Shown here: piece after piece, positions 6,338 through 9,233 of the stretch
Position numbering within the stretch: the first letter of the stretch is position 1
Layout: every line of letters starts with the position of its first letter
Origin: Verrucomicrobiota bacterium
Lineage (GTDB): Bacteria; Verrucomicrobiota; Verrucomicrobiia; Chthoniobacterales; UBA10450
Reading direction: 5' to 3'
DNA length: 9,233 bases
Assembly: GCA_003219395.1 (NCBI GenBank)
Contig: QHOR01000111.1
Location: 1-9,233 of the forward strand
Notes under the pieces: generated by a model
What the model was told of the DNA's origin: nothing
Seen by the model: the letters and a program-made list of their open reading frames with translations, nothing else
Database searches by the model: none
Made by a program: the position numbers and the translations under genes

Positions 6338-8743
6338 TCATAAACTCGGGATCCCCTCGGCTGCCAAATCGCTTTCCACTGCGCGCCTGATGGCGTTCCA
6401 CCAATCATCGTAAAGGTCGGCAATGGACCAGCAAAATTCTTCGTTGCCGAAATGGATGCGAAGCTGGTCGCCGCCAACTCCACCAAGTTGTTGAAATGGA
6501 ATTTGCCACTCTTGCAACATGGACATTGTCTTTTGCAGATTCTCCGGTGCGACGGAAACGACGATCCGCGATTGGGATTCATTAAACAGCACTGTCGCGG
6601 CAGGTGTGCCGCCTGCTGCAAGCTTGAGTTCCGCGCCGAAAAGATTTTCCGGATTAAAACAACATTCAGCAAGTGCGACAGCGAGACCGCCTTCGCTGCA
6701 ATCGTGGGCGCTTTTTACCACGCCTTCGCGAATCAAGGCGCGCACCGCATTTTGGATTTTAATCTCGTACTGCAGATCAACACATGGCAACGGGCCAACC
6801 TTCAAGCCGTAACAAACCTTGAGATAACGCGAACCACCGAGTCCATAGCCGGCAGCGTTCACTTCGGCTCCTTTGTCGTGTTCAGTCTTTTCTCCCCCAG
6901 CGTCGGCATCTGCGGATACTGTATCGGTGAATGCACCTACGAGAATAATCATATCTCCGTCGTTCTTGAACCACTGGGTCGTGATGTGCTCCTCTTTGTC
7001 GATCAAGCCGACCATGCCGATGGTCGGCGTGGGATCTACCACGCCTGCCGGGCTCTCATTATACAAAGAGACATTTCCGCCAGTAACTGGCGTGCCAAAC
7101 GCGCGACAGGCTTCGGCAATGCCTTCCACTGCTTCGCGCAATTGCCAAAAGTTCTCCGGCTTATAGGGATTGCCGAAGTTCAAGTTATCAGTGACTGCTA
7201 GCGGACGCGCACCTGAGCAGGTGAGATTTCGAGCTGCTTCGGCCACGGCAATCTTTCCGCCTTCGCGTGGATCCAGGGCGCAATAGAGCGAGTTGCAATC
7301 AGTCGTCGCAGCCAGAATTTTGTTTGCATAGCGGACCAGAAAAACGGCTGCGTCGGAGCCTGGCTTCACAAGCGTACCGGTGCGCACGGTGTGATCGTAC
7401 TGCCGATACACCCAGTTTTTCGAGGCAATACTTGGATCACGCAACAGTTGGCGCAGAGCTTCGAGATTATCGATCTTAGCGAGACCTTGTAGCCACGGCT
7501 CTGTGGGCCGTCCATTCTCGACGCGCCCCAGACGCGCGGTTACAGGCTCCTTCGCTTCCCGCGAGTAAAGAGGCGCTTCGTCAGCTAGTGCCTTAGCAGG
7601 AATCTCTGCGGAAATCTCACCATTATTATGCACACGCATCATACCGTCATCAGATACGCGGCCGATTTCGACGCATGGCACATCCCATTTCTCGAAAATT
7701 GCGCGCACGACGTCTTCCTTGCCGCGCTTCGCGATGATCAACATTCGTTCCTGCGATTCGCTTAATAAAATTTCGTATGGCGTCATGCCAGCCTCGCGTT
7801 TTGGAACTTTCGCGAGGTCAATATCGATCCCGCTTCCGCCGCGGCTGGCGGTTTCACACGTCGAGCAAGTTAGTCCCGCCGCGCCCATATCCTGGATGCC
7901 GGCAACAGCATCATGACTAAGGAGCTCGAGGCATGCTTCCAGTAAGAGTTTTTCTTTGAATGGGTCGCCGACCTGAACTGCCGGACGATCTTCGCGGGAT
8001 TGCTCGGTCAATTCGCGTGAAGCAAACGCCGCTCCGGCCAGGCCATCGCGCCCGGTCTCCGCACCGACATAAAACACTGGATTACCGACACCCGTTGCGG
8101 CGCCGCGCGCCAGTTGCTCGTGACGCAACACACCAAGACAAAAAACGTTCACGAGGGGATTGCCCTCGAAACTCTCGTCAAAATAGATTTCACCACCGAT
8201 GGTGGGAATCCCAATGCAATTTCCATAGTGCGCAATCCCGGAAACGACTCCCGTGAAAATCCGGCGGTTCTTTGCGATTTCGGATTTGGCATTTCGGGAT
8301 TGGGATTTGTTTTCCGTGATCGGTCCGAACCGCAGAGAATTGAGACAAAACTCCGGGCGCGCCCCCATGGTAAAGATATCGCGGATGATTCCGCCCACAC
8401 CGGTGGCGGCGCCTTGAAATGGTTCAATCGCGCTCGGGTGATTATGGCTCTCCATCTTGAATGCGACTGCCCAACCATCACCGATATCGACAACTCCTGC
8501 GTTTTCCTCGCCGGCTCTTACCAAAATGTCCCGCCCGGTAGTCGGAAATTTCTTCAGTTCTTTCTTCGAGTTTTTATATGAGCAGTGCTCGCTCCACATG
8601 ACGGAGAAAATTCCCAGCTCGGTAAAATTTGGCTCACGTCCGAGGATTTTCTTGATTCGCTCGAATTCCTCCGGTGTGAGGCCGTGTTGTTTGATGAGTT
8701 CTGGGGTGACTGCTGGCTCGGCGGTCGGCAACTGGCTGGTCAT
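6338..8743 (-). CDS. purL: Phosphoribosylformylglycinamidine synthase subunit PurL (small, PurQ/PurS-dependent type)
   Basis: Large subunit of FGAM synthase: converts FGAR to FGAM with ATP, using ammonia delivered by PurQ, with PurS as a bridge. Neither partner is in the window. At 801 residues from ATG 8743 it is longer than B. subtilis PurL (about 742) and lacks the fused glutaminase of the ~1300-residue proteobacterial form. Landmarks: [16 protein letters not shown] (catalytic-type His53), [19 protein letters not shown] (97-115), [13 protein letters not shown] (173-185), [15 protein letters not shown] (257-270), [13 protein letters not shown] (282-294), [10 protein letters not shown] (327-336), [12 protein letters not shown] (519-530), [11 protein letters not shown] (554-564) and [13 protein letters not shown] (678-690). 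Two insertions show against B. subtilis: ~12 residues at ~143-160, encoded by heptamer repeats, and ~20 residues at ~607-632, polar and Ala/Gly/Glu-rich. The frame also opens at GTG 8785 (14 more residues), but the family N-terminus and the ATG favour 8743. First gene of the visible pur cluster. Confidence 0.95.
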   Translation of the reverse strand: MTSQLPTAEPAVTPELIKQHGLTPEEFERIKKILGREPNFTELGIFSVMWSEHCSYKNSKKELKKFPTTGRDILVRAGEENAGVVDIGDGWAVAFKMESHNHPSAIEPFQGAATGVGGIIRDIFTMGARPEFCLNSLRFGPITENKSQSRNAKSEIAKNRRIFTGVVSGIAHYGNCIGIPTIGGEIYFDESFEGNPLVNVFCLGVLRHEQLARGAATGVGNPVFYVGAETGRDGLAGAAFASRELTEQSREDRPAVQVGDPFKEKLLLEACLELLSHDAVAGIQDMGAAGLTCSTCETASRGGSGIDIDLAKVPKREAGMTPYEILLSESQERMLIIAKRGKEDVVRAIFEKWDVPCVEIGRVSDDGMMRVHNNGEISAEIPAKALADEAPLYSREAKEPVTARLGRVENGRPTEPWLQGLAKIDNLEALRQLLRDPSIASKNWVYRQYDHTVRTGTLVKPGSDAAVFLVRYANKILAATTDCNSLYCALDPREGGKIAVAEAARNLTCSGARPLAVTDNLNFGNPYKPENFWQLREAVEGIAEACRAFGTPVTGGNVSLYNESPAGVVDPTPTIGMVGLIDKEEHITTQWFKNDGDMIILVGAFTDTVSADADAGGEKTEHDKGAEVNAAGYGLGGSRYLKVCYGLKVGPLPCVDLQYEIKIQNAVRALIREGVVKSAHDCSEGGLAVALAECCFNPENLFGAELKLAAGGTPAATVLFNESQSRIVVSVAPENLQKTMSMLQEWQIPFQQLGGVGGDQLRIHFGNEEFCWSIADLYDDWWNAIRRAVESDLAAEGIPSL
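8274..8308. repeat. Degenerate 7-nt tandem repeat (about 5 units) inside purL
   Basis: Reading the + strand in steps of seven gives GCGATTT, CGGATTT, GGCATTT, CGGGATT, GGGATTT. On the coding strand this is a string of AAATCCS-like units. It encodes the [15 protein letters not shown] stretch of PurL (about residues 144-159), where B. subtilis PurL has a loop about 12 residues shorter. Thirty-five bases plus one keeps the reading frame. It looks like a simple-sequence tract of intergenic type that entered a surface loop. Confidence 0.65.
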
Positions 8744-8878
8744 CGGCACATGCACGTTATCGAATCTGCAAGTCAGCTCAATCACTCAAAAAAGAATTTT
8801 CATTACATCCCGACATGTTTGAAGCGTCCATCAACTCTTCCAACTACGAACCTTGGGTATCAAAAAGAGGGAGGCATT
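8744..8878. promoter_or_regulatory. Divergent intergenic region between purL and a secreted-protein gene
   Basis: The two flanking genes are transcribed away from each other, so promoters for both the pur cluster and the right-hand gene are expected here. The region is locally AT-rich (TCAAAAAAGAATTTTCATTA, 8786-8805). I see no convincing -35/-10 pair on either strand, and no recognisable guanine riboswitch or PurR-type operator. Confidence 0.3.
8867..8874 (+). promoter_or_regulatory. Strong Shine-Dalgarno fixing the start at 8879
   Basis: GAGGGAGG lies four bases before ATG 8879. It is the only near-consensus ribosome binding site in the window and decides both the strand and the start of the right-hand gene. 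Confidence 0.75.
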
Positions 8879-9233
8879 ATGGTAAAGAAAGCAATTGTCG
8901 CGTTGGCCTGCATGCTTATTGCGTCGTCGACATTTGCGCAGACTACCTTGGAGCGCACAAGGAATTATCGGACGACGAGTCCAATAACCAGTGTAGAAGG
9001 AGTAACGGTGACAGCGCCCATCATAGAAGCTGAAGAAGGGAGCGCGGCCAGTTACCAGCCTGCCGGCACTCTCGTTGTTCGCACGGACAGTGCGAACCCC
9101 GAGCGGTTCGATCTGCCGCGGCCAGGACTCGTCTATGACAAGTTTGGCCGACCCGTACGCGGCGCGATCAAACCCGGTGCGCGAGTAGTTGTGTTCTACG
9201 CTAACACGGGCTACACGCGTCTGATTGATCACA
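8879..9233 (+). CDS. Secreted protein of unknown function, N-terminal part (3' end outside window)
   Basis: The frame stays open from ATG 8879 to the window end, giving 118 codons without a stop. It starts MVKKAIVALACMLIASSTFA followed by QTTLE: two lysines, a hydrophobic core and an AxA-like site (TFA|Q) near residue 20, a classic Sec signal peptide. The mature part has a Thr/Glu-rich linker (~21-57), then a compact segment with YQPAGTLVVRTD, FDLPRPGLVYDKFGRPV and GAIKPGARVVVFYANTGYTRLIDH, alternating strands with glycine turns that suggest a small beta-rich periplasmic or exported domain. I do not recognise a named family and infer no activity. It is divergent from purL, so a functional link to purine synthesis is not implied. 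An opposite-strand frame of similar length (9232-8831) lacks a ribosome site and signal peptide and is taken as a shadow. Confidence 0.8.
   Translation, partial: MVKKAIVALACMLIASSTFAQTTLERTRNYRTTSPITSVEGVTVTAPIIEAEEGSAASYQPAGTLVVRTDSANPERFDLPRPGLVYDKFGRPVRGAIKPGARVVVFYANTGYTRLIDH

Noticed and set aside
6452..7201. 249-codon open frame on the + strand
   Set aside because: Entirely antisense to purL, whose frame carries conserved motifs throughout. The translation is Cys/His/Arg-rich and resembles no family.
8831..9232. 133-codon - strand frame at the right edge
   Set aside because: Opposite to a + strand frame that has a strong Shine-Dalgarno and a signal peptide. The - strand product shows neither and no known domain.

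Overview
The window looks like a piece of chromosome from an uncultured Gram-negative soil-type bacterium with mid-range GC, most likely Verrucomicrobiota (Chthoniobacterales-like). That placement is an inference. It rests on the Bacillus-type PurL and Fe-S PurF protein types, on degenerate AAATCCS heptamer repeats, and on ~115-bp intergenic repeats ending in TGTCATCC(C/T)GAGC, which I associate from memory with such genomes. No rRNA, tRNA, CRISPR array, transposase or phage gene is visible.

Left part, + strand: the C-terminal half of hemL (glutamate-1-semialdehyde aminomutase, tetrapyrrole synthesis) runs in from the left edge and stops at 691. About 210 bp downstream, past a ~115-bp inverted-repeat element, begins a large gene (905-3496). 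It encodes a glycoside-hydrolase-like TIM barrel, a family 2 glycosyltransferase and a membrane-anchored C-terminal region in one polypeptide. Two adjacent perfect hairpins follow its stop codon.

Middle and right, - strand: a purine-synthesis cluster reads purL (8743-6338), purF (6247-4787), purM (4663-3641). It covers PRPP to phosphoribosylamine (PurF), FGAR to FGAM (PurL, the large subunit of a PurLQS-type enzyme) and FGAM to AIR (PurM). No purQ, purS, purD or purN lies in the window. Almost all of the purF-purM gap is a second copy of the ~115-bp repeat. At the right edge a divergent + strand gene starts at 8879 behind a strong ribosome binding site. It encodes a secreted protein of unknown function and is cut by the window end.

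The points most worth a second look are these. (1) PurF lacks, in frame, about 14 residues that should carry the near-universal LQHRGQE(S/G)AGI block of its glutaminase domain. (2) The two intergenic repeats each end in ATGACA, and that ATG is the start codon of the neighbouring gene (the GH-GT2 fusion and purM). (3) purL carries an in-frame insertion of about 12 codons made of a degenerate 7-nt tandem repeat. (4) The hydrolase-like domain is fused to a cytoplasmic glycosyltransferase with no export signal. I see no multi-gene defence or mobile system. The novelty here is in small repeats reshaping housekeeping genes.
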